A stretch of DNA of 19,064 nt from an uncultured Ruminococcus sp. (GTDB lineage: Bacteria; Bacillota; Clostridia; Oscillospirales; CAG-272): contig CACXCL010000116.1 in the NCBI GenBank assembly GCA_902766115.1, forward strand, positions 1-19,064, given 5' to 3'. Every line of letters starts with the position of its first letter. Within the stretch, counting starts at the first letter, position 1. The notes beneath the pieces were generated by a model. It worked only from the letters and a program-made list of their open reading frames with translations, made no database searches and was not told the DNA's origin. A program made the translations under genes and the position numbers. This document shows positions 7,185-15,008 of this stretch, in pieces.

Positions 7185-8168
7185 GTGAACGGAAATTCAA
7201 ACAACACCGGAAATAAGCTCCCGGGAAGAGCGAAAGATACCGCTGCCATCGTATCTGTGATCGTCGTGATCGTACTTGCCGTCGCGGCAGCAGTCGCCTA
7301 TTTTATCGGACATAATAACAATACGGCTGCTCCCGCGTCTGCCGTTGCGGATCCGGGGGACACCCTTGTTACCGGAATTGAGAGCGGCACGTATACTGAA
7401 CCTGTAACGGATAATACCGAACCGGGGAAGGTTGAAGTGGAAGAGAACAGCATTTTGAGACTTCTCAGAATTGCGAGGGAACCTCTCGGTTCCACCATGT
7501 ACGTCTGGGGAGGCGGATGGAACGAGGAGGACACCGGCGCCGGAGAGGACGCAATGCGTATCGGGGTCAGCCCGAGATGGCGCGAGTTTTTCCTTGAGCA
7601 GGACGAAAACTATGATTACGAGGATACGGAGTATCAGATACACGACGGTCTGGACTGTACCGGATACGTCGGATGGGTCGTTTATAACCTCATGGAAAAA
7701 GAGGACGGGATCGGCTCCGGCTATGTTTTTAAATCCACAGAGACAGCTGAAATATACTCCGGAATGGGATTCGGCGTCTTTACTCCCGCCGAGGAGATCA
7801 CGAAGCGTTATCCGGGCGACGTGATGTCGATGGAAGGTCACGCCTGGATCGTCATCGGCGAATGCAGTGACGGAAGCGTCGTTCTGATCAATTCCACTCC
7901 GCCCGGAGTGGTTATCAAGGGGACCAGGCTTGCCGACGGTTCCGTCTCGGAAGCGGTTGCTTTGGCAGAGCAGTACATGAGCGCATACTATCCGGACTGG
8001 TACGCGAGGTATCCCGACTGTTCCGCATCATATGAGTACCTGCCTCGGTCGTCCTCCATGAGCTGGGGAGACGACGTTCTTTCCGATCCGGAGGGGCTGC
8101 GTGATATGAACGCTGCCGATGTTCTGAAGGTCATGTTTGAAGATATGACGCCGGAGAACGGTCAATAA
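7185..8168 (+). CDS. Membrane-anchored NlpC/P60-like putative cell-wall hydrolase
   Basis: This 327-residue protein has a GTG start 6 bases after AGGAG. A membrane anchor at residues 20-41 has a positively charged N-terminal side, so the C-terminal domain should be extracellular. A Thr/Pro/acidic spacer covers about 43-88. From residue 90 it resembles NlpC/P60 peptidases, which cut peptide bonds in peptidoglycan stem peptides: MYVWGG (105-110), LDCTGYVGWVVY with candidate nucleophile Cys158, PGDVMSMEGHAWIVIG with candidate His219, and a polar residue after it (Asn236 in VLINST). An acidic insertion of about 45 residues separates WGG from DCTG, where ordinary members have about ten residues. 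The C-terminal 80 residues are rich in Tyr, Ser and Asp with no motif I recognise. A permuted relative or a general Cys-amidase of the same fold are alternatives. The gene ends at a strong terminator. Confidence 0.75.
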   Translation: MNGNSNNTGNKLPGRAKDTAAIVSVIVVIVLAVAAAVAYFIGHNNNTAAPASAVADPGDTLVTGIESGTYTEPVTDNTEPGKVEVEENSILRLLRIAREPLGSTMYVWGGGWNEEDTGAGEDAMRIGVSPRWREFFLEQDENYDYEDTEYQIHDGLDCTGYVGWVVYNLMEKEDGIGSGYVFKSTETAEIYSGMGFGVFTPAEEITKRYPGDVMSMEGHAWIVIGECSDGSVVLINSTPPGVVIKGTRLADGSVSEAVALAEQYMSAYYPDWYARYPDCSASYEYLPRSSSMSWGDDVLSDPEGLRDMNAADVLKVMFEDMTPENGQ

Positions 8169-8171
8169 TAA

Positions 8172-8204
8172 AAAAGTCCCGGCAAACGGGACTTTTGCAT
8201 TTTT
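8172..8204 (+). terminator. Rho-independent terminator after the NlpC-like gene
   Basis: A perfect 10-bp stem AAAAGTCCCG (8172-8181) / CGGGACTTTT (8187-8196) has a 5-base loop GCAAA, followed by GCATTTTT. It sits only 4 bases after the stop codon and 30 bases before the start of the peptidase gene. Confidence 0.9.
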
Positions 8205-8234
8205 ACCATGCAACGAAAGGGAGAATTGCTTTAT

Positions 8235-11165
8235 ATGAGTTTTATCATACCCGATACGTACGAACTTATAAAGAAAGAACACATCGCCGATCTCGGCTTT
8301 GACGGATACATCTTAAAACACAAAAAAAGCGGCGCGCGAGTTTGCATGATGCCCTGCGACGACACGAACAAACTGTTCTGTATCGCGTTCGCGACCCCTC
8401 CCGAGGACAGCAAGGGCACGCCACATATCATCGAGCACACCGTCCTCTGCGGTTCGGAAAAATATCCGAACCGTGACCCGTTCATGGAGCTCGTCAAAGG
8501 ATCTCTCCACACGTTCATCAACGCCATGACATATCCGGATAAGACCATGTATCCGGTCTCGTCGTGCAACGACGCCGATTTCAAAAACCTGACCGACGTA
8601 TATCTCGACGCGGTTTTTCACCCGAATATCTACCGCTGCCCTGAGATTTTCATGCAGGAGGGCTGGCACTACGAAACCGAAGGCGAGGACTCGCCTCTCA
8701 CCGTAAACGGTGTGGTTTACAGCGAGATGAAAGGGAAATCCTCTTCGCCGGATTCAAACGTTTTCGACGAGTTGCTTTACACGTTGTTTCCCGACAGCGT
8801 GTACGGATTCTGCTCAGGAGGCGAACCGAAGGAGATCCTGAAGCTCACCCGGGAAGAATACCTTGATTTCCACAGGAGACATTACGATCCGTCTAACAGC
8901 TATATAATGTTCTACGGCGATATCGACCCGGAGGAGCGTCTTGAATATCTCGACAAGGATTATCTTTCGTCTCTCGGCGGTGAGATAGTGTCTTTTCCCA
9001 TAGCCGCGCAGCCCCGTTTCGGAAAAGGGAACACCCGCGAGAGACGGGTCGCTTATCCTGTCGGAACCGAAGAAGACGACGGATCAAAGACCTATCTCGC
9101 CTACTCCTCTCTCACCTGCGATGCGACGGACGAGACCGAATGCGCCGCATGGGAGATACTCGGAGAAGTGCTTGTCAACGATCCCGCCGCTCCGATTAAG
9201 CGTGCTTTGACGGACGCCGGGATCGGTCAGGAGATCTACGGCGGCTTGCTGAACCACATGATGGAACCCGTCTTTTCCGTAATTGCGAAAAACACCGAGG
9301 AAGACAGGAAGGAAGATTTTCTTTCGATCATCAAGGACACGCTTGTGAAGATCCGCGACGGAGGCCTGAACCGCCGCGCGGTGAAAGCCGTTATCGAACG
9401 ATCTGAATTCAAATTCCGCGAGAGCGCATACGGCTCGTACCCAAAGGGCCTGGACCTCTTTAAAAACATGCTTCAGAGCTGGATCTACACCGAGGAGGAT
9501 CCTTTCCGGAACCTCCGTGTACTCACGGTGCTCGGTGAGCTGAAAAAACGGCTCGACGAAGGATATTTCGAGAAGCTTGCGGGAAAACTAATAGATACGG
9601 ATCACGACGCCCTGACCGTCCTCGTCCCCGATAAGGGACTCGCCGAAAAAGAGGATAAGATCCTTGCGGACAAGCTCATGACATTCAGGAACAGTCTGTC
9701 AAAAGAAGAGTTTGCGCGCATAAAAGGCGGATTTGACGCTTTGAGAGCCTATCAGACGGCTCCCGTGACCGATAAAGAAAAGAACTGCGTTCCGAAGCTC
9801 CCCCGGGGGAGCATATCTCCCGAACCGGAGCCAATATATAACAGGGAAACCGTTATCGGAGGCGTCCCTGCGGTCGTCCACGACGTCAATACCAACGGGA
9901 TCGTCTATTTGGACCTGATGTTCGACATAACGGACATTCCTGCAGAGGACCTTCCGGCGGTGGATATCCTTATCGAATGCATGGGAAAGACAGACACCCG
10001 GGAGAGATCCTACGCCGATCTCGTGGACGACGTTCGCCTTACCGCGGGAGGTCTTGACTTCGATACTGCCGTGTTCAGAAAGAACGGGGAGAAAAACAAA
10101 TACACCGCGTATCTTTCCGTTTCCCTTCGTGTGCTCGGAGAGAAGACCGCTCACGCAATCGATCTTCTGAAGGAGATAATCTGCGATTCGTCCTTCTCCG
10201 ACCCGGCACGGATAAGAGAGATTTTCGGAGAGCTGCTGTCGGCGAAATCCCGGGACATCCTTTACAGCGGCCACGAGTTCGCCTCTGACAGATGTCTCGC
10301 CTATATCGACCCGTCCTCTGCTTTCAACGACACTCTGGACGGGCTGGGGAGTTATCTCCGGCAGACCGGGATGATGAGAGCATACGACAAGGATCCTTCG
10401 CTGCTTCTGAGCGATCTTGAAAGGCTTAAAAAAGAGATCTTTTCCGTCTCGCGTCTGATAGTCAGCGTTGCCGCGGACAGCGGCGATCTGCCGACCGCGG
10501 AGTCCGGGATCGCCTCACTTGCAGGATCGCTTCCCTTGGGACATAAAGGCGAATTCTCATCCGGTATCAAGCCGTACGGCATGCTGAACGAGGCTTTCTC
10601 ATCAGCGTCACAGGTGCAGTACGTTACCGCCGCGACGCGTCTGCCCGAAACAGCGCGTCTTCCCGATCCGAGAATGATACTTATGGATTCTGCTATAAGC
10701 GGAGAGGTGCTCTATCCCGAGGTGCGTCTCAAAGGAGGCGCCTACGGCTGCTCCTGTACGATAAACTCTCCGACGGGACTCGTCCTTTTCAGGTCCTACC
10801 GCGACCCGAACCTGTCTTCCACGGTGGACGTTTACCGCAACGCGGCGTCGATCCTTGAATCCCTGAAAATCGACGACGATAAACTGTGGCAGCTTATAAT
10901 CGGAACGTTCTCCCGGATAAACAGACCGCTCTCCCCCTACCAGAAGATGAGCAGATCCTTCGCCGCGTTCGCCACGGGAAAGACCGTCGACGAAATGAGG
11001 AGCGACAGAGAGCGCATCCTCGGGATGACAACGGCTGACGTTAAAGCCTGCGCCGATCTGCTGACCGAGGCGATGAAGAACTGCTGTTACTGTGTTATCG
11101 GCGGAGAGGGCGCGATCGACAAAGACCGCGCAATGTTCGGAAGCGTAAAAAAGGTTTTTGAATAA
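8235..11165 (+). CDS. M16C family zinc metallopeptidase (PreP/Cym1-like)
   Basis: This 976-residue protein belongs to the insulinase superfamily, subfamily M16C, whose known members (organelle presequence protease PreP/Cym1, falcilysin) degrade small unfolded peptides inside a closed two-halved chamber. The inverted zinc motif is HIIEH (His64, Glu67, His68) with the third ligand in VVYSEMKG (Glu164). Neighbouring segments VLCGSEKYPNRDPF, LKGS-like LVKGSLHTFINAMTYPDKT and YPVSS match this subfamily. The length fits the two-half architecture, with the second, non-catalytic half from about residue 520. No signal peptide is visible, so it is probably cytoplasmic and acts in peptide turnover. The start at 8235 is chosen because AAAGGGAG lies 11 bases upstream. 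An in-frame ATG at 8208 would sit in the tail of the preceding terminator and has no ribosome site. It is followed 22 bases later by the deacetylase gene, which is likely co-transcribed. Confidence 0.95.
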   Translation: MSFIIPDTYELIKKEHIADLGFDGYILKHKKSGARVCMMPCDDTNKLFCIAFATPPEDSKGTPHIIEHTVLCGSEKYPNRDPFMELVKGSLHTFINAMTYPDKTMYPVSSCNDADFKNLTDVYLDAVFHPNIYRCPEIFMQEGWHYETEGEDSPLTVNGVVYSEMKGKSSSPDSNVFDELLYTLFPDSVYGFCSGGEPKEILKLTREEYLDFHRRHYDPSNSYIMFYGDIDPEERLEYLDKDYLSSLGGEIVSFPIAAQPRFGKGNTRERRVAYPVGTEEDDGSKTYLAYSSLTCDATDETECAAWEILGEVLVNDPAAPIKRALTDAGIGQEIYGGLLNHMMEPVFSVIAKNTEEDRKEDFLSIIKDTLVKIRDGGLNRRAVKAVIERSEFKFRESAYGSYPKGLDLFKNMLQSWIYTEEDPFRNLRVLTVLGELKKRLDEGYFEKLAGKLIDTDHDALTVLVPDKGLAEKEDKILADKLMTFRNSLSKEEFARIKGGFDALRAYQTAPVTDKEKNCVPKLPRGSISPEPEPIYNRETVIGGVPAVVHDVNTNGIVYLDLMFDITDIPAEDLPAVDILIECMGKTDTRERSYADLVDDVRLTAGGLDFDTAVFRKNGEKNKYTAYLSVSLRVLGEKTAHAIDLLKEIICDSSFSDPARIREIFGELLSAKSRDILYSGHEFASDRCLAYIDPSSAFNDTLDGLGSYLRQTGMMRAYDKDPSLLLSDLERLKKEIFSVSRLIVSVAADSGDLPTAESGIASLAGSLPLGHKGEFSSGIKPYGMLNEAFSSASQVQYVTAATRLPETARLPDPRMILMDSAISGEVLYPEVRLKGGAYGCSCTINSPTGLVLFRSYRDPNLSSTVDVYRNAASILESLKIDDDKLWQLIIGTFSRINRPLSPYQKMSRSFAAFATGKTVDEMRSDRERILGMTTADVKACADLLTEAMKNCCYCVIGGEGAIDKDRAMFGSVKKVFE

Positions 11166-11187
11166 TTAGCGGAACAAGGTGATTATT

Positions 11188-12096
11188 GTGAAAAAAGTAC
11201 TTATAGTTTTTGTGATCGTTTCCACGATCCTGGCTCTCGCCGGGTGCACCTCTTACAACGACGGATGGAGACCCGTCTCTGATGAAACGGAAGGTCCCGG
11301 TACGCCGGATACCGTGATCGACGATCCGGTGACTGACCCTCCTGCGACGGAATACGACCCTCCCGCGACGGAGACGGAACCGGCGACTCAGCCTCCCGCA
11401 ACGGAAGCGCAGACTGAGCCCGACACCACCTCCTTCGTCCCCGACGGCACCGTATTCAGACCTAAAGCCATGATGTACCATCTCATCATGGAGACCCCGT
11501 ATAACGATTACGAGTCGTTGTTTGTCCGACCGTCGTCTTTCGAGGCGCAGCTTGCCGCCCTGAAGGATGCGGGATATGAATTCCTCTTCGCGGATGAGTG
11601 GCGCGAGACGGACCGCCCGTCCGTTATCCTCACGTTCGACGACGGATATGAGGACAACTACACGAATATGTTCCCGATCCTCCGAAAATACGGCGGCAGG
11701 GCGACGGTGTTTCTAATTTCTGACATGGTGGGGGACCCGGGCTATCTGAACGAGGACCAGATCAGGGAGATGGCGTCATCCGGGCTCGTTTCGTTCCAGT
11801 GTCATACGGCGAGTCACGTGGATCTGTCCTACCAGACCGAGGAAGTGCTGCGCGATCAGTTCTCACGCTCATGCTCTTATATCGAATCGCTCACCGGCAA
11901 GCCTGTCCGTGCGCTCGCATACCCCGCCGGGTCGTATAACGATCTCGTGCTGAGCGTCGTTCCCGATTATTTCGACTTCTGCTACACTACAAAATCCCCC
12001 TACAGCGTGACCGAATACGGGAATTACACCGTTCCGAGGTATTATATTGCCCGGGAAATGACGATAGATTCCTTCGGTTCCATAATAGGATACTGA
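11188..12096 (+). CDS. Lipoprotein polysaccharide deacetylase (NodB domain, CE4)
   Basis: This is a 302-residue surface lipoprotein. It has a signal peptide with lipobox LAGC (Cys20), a low-complexity linker of Thr/Pro/Glu with three PPATE repeats (51-73), then a NodB homology domain from about 90 to 300. CE4 enzymes remove N- or O-acetyl groups from peptidoglycan, chitin-like or other polysaccharides with a metal bound by Asp-His-His. Visible motifs are LTFDDGY (149-154, with base Asp151 and metal ligand Asp152), HTASH (His206, His210), and YPAGSYND (245-252), the motif 3 region. The GTG at 11188 is preferred over the GTG at 11179 because AAGGTG (11176-11181) is 6 bases upstream of it and overlaps the earlier codon. 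It is most like the clostridial deacetylases acting on cell-wall or exopolysaccharide; the substrate cannot be told. It ends at a two-way terminator. Confidence 0.93.
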   Translation: MKKVLIVFVIVSTILALAGCTSYNDGWRPVSDETEGPGTPDTVIDDPVTDPPATEYDPPATETEPATQPPATEAQTEPDTTSFVPDGTVFRPKAMMYHLIMETPYNDYESLFVRPSSFEAQLAALKDAGYEFLFADEWRETDRPSVILTFDDGYEDNYTNMFPILRKYGGRATVFLISDMVGDPGYLNEDQIREMASSGLVSFQCHTASHVDLSYQTEEVLRDQFSRSCSYIESLTGKPVRALAYPAGSYNDLVLSVVPDYFDFCYTTKSPYSVTEYGNYTVPRYYIAREMTIDSFGSIIGY

Positions 12097-12102
12097 AAAA
12101 GC

Positions 12103-12131
12103 GCCCGGCGGGTCCGAACGACCCGCCGGGC
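12103..12131. terminator. Bidirectional terminator between deacetylase and cysteine desulfurase genes
   Basis: A 12-bp perfect GC-rich stem GCCCGGCGGGTC (12103-12114) / GACCCGCCGGGC (12120-12131) has a 5-base loop. Reading on the minus strand it is followed by GCTTTTTCA, a good U-tract. On the plus strand the tail is ATATCTTTAT, weaker but T-rich. It can serve both convergent genes. Confidence 0.88.
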
Positions 12132-12137
12132 ATATCT

Positions 12138-13271
12138 TTATCTCAGTTTTATAACCGCTTCCCTCACCGCGCGTATTATTTGATCCGCATCTTCGTCGGT
12201 ATTTGTCTCGTCGAGGGTGATCCTCAGGGACCCCAGCGCCTCGTCGACCGATCTGCCGATCGCCGTCAGAACGTAGCTCGGTTCCGTTGAGACCGAGTTG
12301 CACGCCGACCCTGTGGAAACCTTTATACCTTTCAGATCGAGTAGGATAGCCAGCGACTCTCCGCTTATCCCCGGGAATGAAACGTTCGCGTTTCCGGGGA
12401 GCCTTTTTTGTCTGTCTCCGTTGAGGACAGCTCCGGGGATGTCAAGCAGGCCGTCGATGAGTTTTTCTCGCAGGGCGGTGACTGCCCGGACGTTTTTCTC
12501 CATGTTTGAGCACGCTTCCCGGAGCGCGGCGGCGCACCCGACGACGGCGGGGACGTTTTCCGTCCCGGCTCTCGCGCCCCTCTCCTGCGGACCGCCGAAG
12601 ATGATCTCCGTGAGCGGCGTATTCCGTCTTGCAAAGAGGATCCCCGCCCCCTTCGGTCCGTGAAATTTGTGCGCCGACGCCGACAGATAATCGGCGCGGA
12701 GGTCTTCAAGATCAATTTCAATGTGACCTGCCGCCTGTACCGCGTCGGTGTGGAAAAGGACGCCGTGCTCAGCGCAAATCCTGCCGATCTCGCGCACCGG
12801 CTGAACTGTTCCGATCTCGTTGTTGGCAAACATGACCGAAACGAGCGCTGTATCGTCCCTCAGCGCGTTCCTGACGCTCTCCGGATCGACGATACCTCTC
12901 GTGCCGACGGGCAGCTTTGTTATTTCAAACCCCTGTTTTTTAAGCCGTTCAAGAGTGTTCAGGACAGCGTGGTGCTCGATCGGGGAAGTGACGATATGAC
13001 GCTTCCCGAGCCCCGTGCCGTATTCTGCCGCAGACATGATCGCCTGGGTGATGCTTTCGCTGCCTCCCGAGGTGAAGTATATCTCATCCTCGCCTGCGCC
13101 GAGACATCCTGCGATGGTTCGCCTCGCCCCGGAAAGAGCCTCCGACGCTTTCACTCCAAATGAATGGATGCTCGAAGGATTCCCGAAGTCCGCCCCGAAA
13201 AAGGGGAGCATTGCGTCATAAGCCGTACGGCTGAGCCGTGTCGTCGCTCCGTTGTCTGCGTAGATCTCCAA
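12138..13271 (-). CDS. nifS: Cysteine desulfurase (NifS/IscS family)
   Basis: This PLP enzyme takes sulfur from L-cysteine as a persulfide and passes it to Fe-S cluster assembly or tRNA thiolation. The predicted 377-residue protein has IYADNGATT at the N-terminus, SIEH-like SPIEHHAV (His100) stacking on PLP, NNEIGTVQP (150-158), HTDAVQA (174-180), SASAHKFHGPKG with the PLP lysine Lys202, RAGTENVP (234-241), and the catalytic loop STGSACNS with Cys324. The start is set at TTG 13271, because GGAGG at 13285-13281 is then 9 bases upstream and the protein begins like its relatives. The GTG at 13280 overlaps that Shine-Dalgarno site. No iscU, iscR, thiI or mnmA gene is adjacent, so the acceptor cannot be read from context. 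It is transcribed alone from a promoter in the divergent region and ends at a shared terminator. Confidence 0.95.
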   Translation of the reverse strand: MEIYADNGATTRLSRTAYDAMLPFFGADFGNPSSIHSFGVKASEALSGARRTIAGCLGAGEDEIYFTSGGSESITQAIMSAAEYGTGLGKRHIVTSPIEHHAVLNTLERLKKQGFEITKLPVGTRGIVDPESVRNALRDDTALVSVMFANNEIGTVQPVREIGRICAEHGVLFHTDAVQAAGHIEIDLEDLRADYLSASAHKFHGPKGAGILFARRNTPLTEIIFGGPQERGARAGTENVPAVVGCAAALREACSNMEKNVRAVTALREKLIDGLLDIPGAVLNGDRQKRLPGNANVSFPGISGESLAILLDLKGIKVSTGSACNSVSTEPSYVLTAIGRSVDEALGSLRITLDETNTDEDADQIIRAVREAVIKLR

Positions 13272-13276
13272 CTTTA

Positions 13277-13286
13277 TCACCTCCGG
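13277..13286 (-). promoter_or_regulatory. Ribosome binding site that decides a TTG start for the cysteine desulfurase
   Basis: On the minus strand the sequence reads CGGAGGTGAT, a near-perfect anti-16S match, followed by AAAG and TTG. It overlaps the in-frame GTG at 13280, which cannot be both part of the binding site and the start. TTG at 13271 is therefore the likely start. Confidence 0.7.
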
Positions 13287-13304
13287 GATTCTCTGTTCCT
13301 GTTC

Positions 13305-13333
13305 ATTTTACTACCAAACGTCCTTCAGTTCAA
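13305..13333 (-). promoter_or_regulatory. Probable sigma-A promoter of the cysteine desulfurase gene
   Basis: On the minus strand TTGAAC (13333-13328) and TAAAAT (13310-13305) are 17 bases apart, placing the transcript start near 13298 with a short leader of about 27 bases. The -10 matches in five of six positions, the -35 in four. Confidence 0.55.
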
Positions 13334-13337
13334 TAGC

Positions 13338-13381
13338 CGCGGAGAAAATGCTTCCCGCGTCAGGGAACGACTTTCTCCGCG
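13338..13381. repeat. Two-part hairpin in the divergent intergenic region
   Basis: Outer arms CGCGGAGAAA (13338-13347) and TTTCTCCGCG (13372-13381) pair perfectly over 10 bp. Inside, TTCCC (13352-13356) pairs with GGGAA (13363-13367) around a 6-base loop, with a 4+4 internal loop between the two stems. It lies just outside the -35 of the cysteine desulfurase promoter and about 94 bases upstream of the citrate synthase -35. It is not followed by a clear T-run on either side, so a terminator is unlikely. The remainder of 13281-13536 is AT-rich leader and promoter DNA without other features I can support. Confidence 0.6.
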
Positions 13382-13474
13382 CTTGTTTGACGAAAAAAGA
13401 ATATTAATTCATTTTAAAAATAAGAACAAATTATTATGAACCGATATACCTGCGGTTAAAAATTACCTTTCCGC

Positions 13475-13503
13475 TTGACTTTCGAATGAATAAATAGTAT
13501 AAT
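13475..13503 (+). promoter_or_regulatory. Strong sigma-A promoter of citrate synthase
   Basis: TTGACT (13475-13480) and a perfect TATAAT (13498-13503) have the ideal 17-base spacer, with AT-rich DNA just upstream (13385-13440). The transcript should start near 13510, about 27 bases before the ATG. An inverted repeat AGTAT (13496-13500) / ATACT (13511-13515) straddles the -10 and start point. Confidence 0.9.
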
Positions 13504-13536
13504 ATTATTAATACTCTTTCAAAAGGAGGGAAGACA

Positions 13537-14913
13537 ATGGCTTCGAAAAAAAACGGAAGAAACTATTCCGAGGTGACCGACGAGATACGATCGCTTTGTG
13601 AAATGACGGTGAAGAACTCGCAGATTTCACCCGACCTTTTTACCGAGCTCCGGGTAAAAAAAGGTCTTCGCGACGTTGACGGGAACGGAGTTCTTGCGGG
13701 ACTGACCAACATCTCCGAGATATGCGCCAGAAAAACGGTCGACGGAGTTGCCGTCCCCTGCGACGGCAAGCTTTACTATCGTGGGATCGACGTCGACGAT
13801 CTTACCGCGGCGTGTATCAGAGAAAAGCGTCACGGCTTCGAAGAGACCGTATATCTTCTCCTCTTCGGCGAACTGCCAACCCGGGATGAGCTCGATTCGT
13901 TCAAGGAACTGCTTGCGGGATACAGACAGCTTCCGCCGTCCTTCGTCCGCGACGTGATCCTCAAGGCTCCCAGCAGCGATATGATGAACGCGCTTTCCCG
14001 CTCTGTCCTGACTCTGTATTCCTACGACGAGGCGGCAGACGATTGCTCGCTCCCCAACGTGCTGAGGCAGTGTCTGCAGCTTATCGCCGTTTTCCCCATG
14101 CTGTCGGTCTACGGATATCACGCGTATCAGTATTACTATAACGGAAAAAGTCTCTATATCCACAGGCCGGTGCCGGAGCTTTCCACGTCCGAGAATATCC
14201 TGCACATACTCCGTCCGGCAGGGGAGTTCACGCGGCTTGAGGCTGACGTCCTCGATCTGGCGCTGATACTCCACGCGGAGCACGGCGGAGGGAATAACTC
14301 CACGTTCACAACGCGTGTTGTGTCCTCCTCCGGAACGGATACGTATTCCGCCATCTCCGCGGCGCTCGGTTCGCTCAAGGGACCGAAGCACGGAGGCGCA
14401 AACGTGAAGGTCGTTCAGATGTTCCACGATATGAAAAAGAAAGTCAGGGACTGGGAGGACGAGGACGAGATAGCGTCCTACCTGAGAAAACTGCTCAATA
14501 AGGAAGCGTTCGACGGAGCGGGACTTATCTACGGCGTAGGCCACGCGGTCTATTCAACCTCCGACCCCCGCGCCATGATCATGAAGGGATTTGCCGAAAA
14601 ACTGGCGGCGGAAAAGGGAAGAGAGGACGAATACGGACTCTATACCGCGGTGGAGCGCATCGCGCCCAAGATCATCAACGAGCAAAGGAAGGTCTATAAA
14701 GGAGTTTCCGTCAACGTGGATTTCTACAGCGGATTCGCGTACGATATGCTGAAGTTGCCCGAGGAGCTTTATACGCCCATCTTCGCTGTGGCGAGAGTTG
14801 CCGGATGGAGCGCCCACCGTCTTGAAGAGCTCGTCAGCGCGGGGAAGATCATCAGACCCGCGTATAAGGAGATCGTCGCACGGAGAGAATATGTCCCCAT
14901 AGACGAAAGATAG
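13537..14913 (+). CDS. gltA: Citrate synthase
   Basis: This enzyme condenses oxaloacetate and acetyl-CoA to citrate, the entry to the oxidative branch of the TCA cycle. At 458 residues it is longer than the usual 370-430, owing to an N-terminal extension of about 50 residues and an insertion near 192-205 (Tyr-rich, YGYHAYQYYYNGKS). The catalytic residues are in place: GPKHGGAN with His285, GVGHAVY with His336, and VNVDFYSG with Asp395. HAEHGGGNNST (246-256) is the preceding family motif. The TSDPRA segment follows His336 as expected. The start has AGGAGGG 6 bases upstream. A methylcitrate synthase role cannot be excluded from the sequence, but no methylcitrate genes are near, while aconitase and isocitrate dehydrogenase face it. 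It is transcribed from its own strong promoter and closed by a terminator. Confidence 0.95.
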   Translation: MASKKNGRNYSEVTDEIRSLCEMTVKNSQISPDLFTELRVKKGLRDVDGNGVLAGLTNISEICARKTVDGVAVPCDGKLYYRGIDVDDLTAACIREKRHGFEETVYLLLFGELPTRDELDSFKELLAGYRQLPPSFVRDVILKAPSSDMMNALSRSVLTLYSYDEAADDCSLPNVLRQCLQLIAVFPMLSVYGYHAYQYYYNGKSLYIHRPVPELSTSENILHILRPAGEFTRLEADVLDLALILHAEHGGGNNSTFTTRVVSSSGTDTYSAISAALGSLKGPKHGGANVKVVQMFHDMKKKVRDWEDEDEIASYLRKLLNKEAFDGAGLIYGVGHAVYSTSDPRAMIMKGFAEKLAAEKGREDEYGLYTAVERIAPKIINEQRKVYKGVSVNVDFYSGFAYDMLKLPEELYTPIFAVARVAGWSAHRLEELVSAGKIIRPAYKEIVARREYVPIDER

Positions 14914-14915
14914 AG

Positions 14916-14941
14916 AAAAGCCGCCCGCCGGGCGGCTTTTT
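14916..14941. terminator. Bidirectional terminator after citrate synthase
   Basis: AAAAGCCGCCC (14916-14926) pairs with GGGCGGCTTTT (14930-14940) over 11 bp with a tight 3-base loop. The T-run ends the citrate synthase transcript. On the minus strand the same element reads into CTTTTCTC and can also end the flavin oxidoreductase transcript. Confidence 0.9.
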
Positions 14942-15008
14942 GATTGCGGGGGATCATTGAACCCGCCCGACATTCTTTTAGACCTGTTTGTAAAAGATTA
15001 TCCGAATC

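Noticed and set aside
8208..8234. In-frame ATG at 8208 as the start of the M16C peptidase
   Set aside because: It sits at the end of the terminator T-tract without a ribosome site. The ATG at 8235 follows AAAGGGAG and gives the normal family N-terminus.
13627..14544. 305-codon minus-strand open frame opposite citrate synthase
   Set aside because: Fully contained in the antisense of a gene with intact catalytic motifs; no independent domain evidence.
14974..14997. AT-rich inverted repeat TCTTTTA/TAAAAGA between citrate synthase and the flavin reductase
   Set aside because: Seven weak pairs with a ten-base loop in AT-rich spacer can easily arise by chance, and the region already has a strong two-way terminator.
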